64,000 nucleotides of DNA, taken from assembly GCA_045862995.1 (NCBI GenBank), contig BTVX01000017.1:13591-77590 (forward strand), written 5' to 3'. A program made the translations under genes and the position numbers. The notes below the pieces were generated by a model. That model did no database searches, was not told the origin of the DNA, and worked only from the letters and a program-made list of their open reading frames with translations. The stretch is from UBA2387 sp019454665. Lineage in GTDB: Bacteria > Armatimonadota > Fimbriimonadia > Fimbriimonadales > Fimbriimonadaceae. Positions within the stretch are counted from its first letter, which is position 1. The number at the start of each line of letters is the position of its first letter. Positions 63,413 through 64,000 of the stretch are shown here, piece by piece.

Positions 63413-63895
63413 GTGGAGCACAAACTCGCCAGCTTGGATCCTTTCCGAAGGAACTATCTGGTGTTCGGTCTGAACGATCACCAGGTCGCCAAAGTCGCCG
63501 ACCTCGCGACGGAAGAGATCCTTGCGTCCGGGGACCCGATTTTCACGCTCAACGAAAAGAACAGCGACCTCTTTGTGGTGCTGGAAGGACATATCACGGT
63601 GTATCGGAGCGACGGCGAACCCAGCGAAGTCGTCCGCCCTCCGGGCGTGTTGGGCGAACTCGCCCTGGTGGACAACGAGCCCCGATGCCGTGCGGCCTAT
63701 TCCGACGGCTTCACGCGCGTGGCCCGCGTTCCGGTGAAGCCCCTGCGCCGCCTGATCTGGGACGAAAAAGACCTGGGCATCATCGTGATCGCGAATCTGG
63801 CCCGCAATCTGGGGCTCCGCTTGGCCGACGCCCTCTTGCGGCTCGACGACCAAACCAGTAAAGCCGAGGACCCTTGGGCGAAGCGCCCGGATTGA
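63413..63895 (+). CDS. Cyclic nucleotide-binding domain protein (Crp-like sensor without HTH)
   Basis: The 160-residue protein is a single cNMP-binding beta-barrel (L-F-V-V-L-E-G-H-I-T-V-Y, P-P-G-V-L-G-E-L-A-L-V-D-N-E-P-R) with the phosphate-binding cassette G-E-L-A-L partly matching the canonical G-E-x-A-L-x-x-x-x-R. A C-terminal helix follows, but no winged helix for DNA binding. It may be a regulatory subunit or a sensor module. GTG 63413 is preferred since TAAGAT lies 14 bases upstream; GTG 63389 would add eight residues. Confidence 0.82.
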   Translation: MEHKLASLDPFRRNYLVFGLNDHQVAKVADLATEEILASGDPIFTLNEKNSDLFVVLEGHITVYRSDGEPSEVVRPPGVLGELALVDNEPRCRAAYSDGFTRVARVPVKPLRRLIWDEKDLGIIVIANLARNLGLRLADALLRLDDQTSKAEDPWAKRPD

Positions 63896-63923
63896 TGGAC
63901 CCGAACCCGGGGCATTTCAGGGT

Positions 63924-64000
63924 TCACGGTTCAGGGTTCAAGACACAGTCGCCCAAGGTGTCGAAGCGGACAAGGGCGGCTCGACACTTGTCGCACCAAG
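63924..64000 (-). CDS. Possible C-terminus of a zinc-ribbon-like protein (runs off the window)
   Basis: Reading into the window from its right edge, one frame gives W-C-D-K-C-R-A-A-L-V-R-F-D and ends L-G-D-C-V-L-N-P-E-P before TGA 63926-63924. The CxxC and a later Cys suggest a metal-binding tail. Only 25 codons are visible, so this is tentative. The stop lies within short GGTTCA direct repeats. Confidence 0.35.
   Translation of the reverse strand, partial: WCDKCRAALVRFDTLGDCVLNPEP

Overview
This 64 kb window is GC-rich, densely coded chromosomal DNA of a bacterium with a diderm-type gene set. Secreted enzymes end in EF-hand/dockerin-like repeats (D-x-N-x-D...DFL-LR), prepilin-type proteins are present, and many genes start a few bases after a -10-like hexamer without a Shine-Dalgarno sequence. 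I infer an Armatimonadota/Fimbriimonadia-like organism; no marker gene proves it. There is no rRNA operon, prophage, IS element or CRISPR array. One tRNA (Leu-CAA) is present.

Layout. 0-9 kb: 3' end of RNase E/G, an L,D-transpeptidase lipoprotein behind an SPFH protein, a NatAB-type ABC exporter, a hydroxyproline epimerase/proline racemase, then ccmE-ccmF-panD overlapping like an operon. 9-10.1 kb: an orphan membrane protein with a CARF-like nucleotide-sensor domain and a probable 3' frameshift. 10.4-17.8 kb: transaldolase, MarR regulator, malate dehydrogenase, amidase, Rho, divergent hpt/guaA, a small conserved protein with a clear terminator, and a Fur-family regulator. 18-21.4 kb: small membrane proteins, a structured leader candidate, a PIN-toxin/HTH-antitoxin pair and dihydrolipoyl dehydrogenase. 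21.4-30 kb: a dockerin-bearing subtilase, two overlapping amidohydrolases (one a tandem two-domain protein), a membrane protein and Era. 30-34 kb: a giant glycosidase-like protein with RNase E-like disordered tails, and a HAD phosphatase.

34.0-37.7 kb is the strangest part: almost no convincing genes. It holds a compact transcription unit with a consensus promoter and terminator whose RNA carries a CCAA-repeat tract, a small orphan gene, five copies of a ~90-base repeat (two pairs inside a 421-base-offset duplication), a second repeat family interrupted by a 100-N gap, and about 1.4 kb of short hairpins and linkers carrying CAACCA (UGGUUG on the other strand).

37.7-49 kb: MntR with its palindromic operator, Nudix hydrolase, signal peptidase I, a DUF5107/TPR-like protein, a secreted glycosidase-like protein, a hybrid sensor kinase with two receivers, DivIVA-like protein, and P-II plus Amt with a consensus promoter. 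47-55 kb: a DUF885 lipoprotein, a large secreted esterase, a LOG-family enzyme, then a segment flanked by a partial second copy of the LOG 3' end and containing a pilin gene broken by one amber codon. 53.6-64 kb: PQQ-type sugar dehydrogenase with dockerin, MurJ, a cytochrome c-fused sugar dehydrogenase lipoprotein, tRNA-Leu, DprA, SecDF fusion, PlsC and a cyclic-nucleotide-binding protein.

Functionally most of the window is housekeeping (RNA turnover, cytochrome c maturation, purine salvage/synthesis, nitrogen sensing, cell envelope, export). The accessory signals worth attention are the orphan CARF-like membrane protein and the RNA-like repeat island at 34-37.6 kb.
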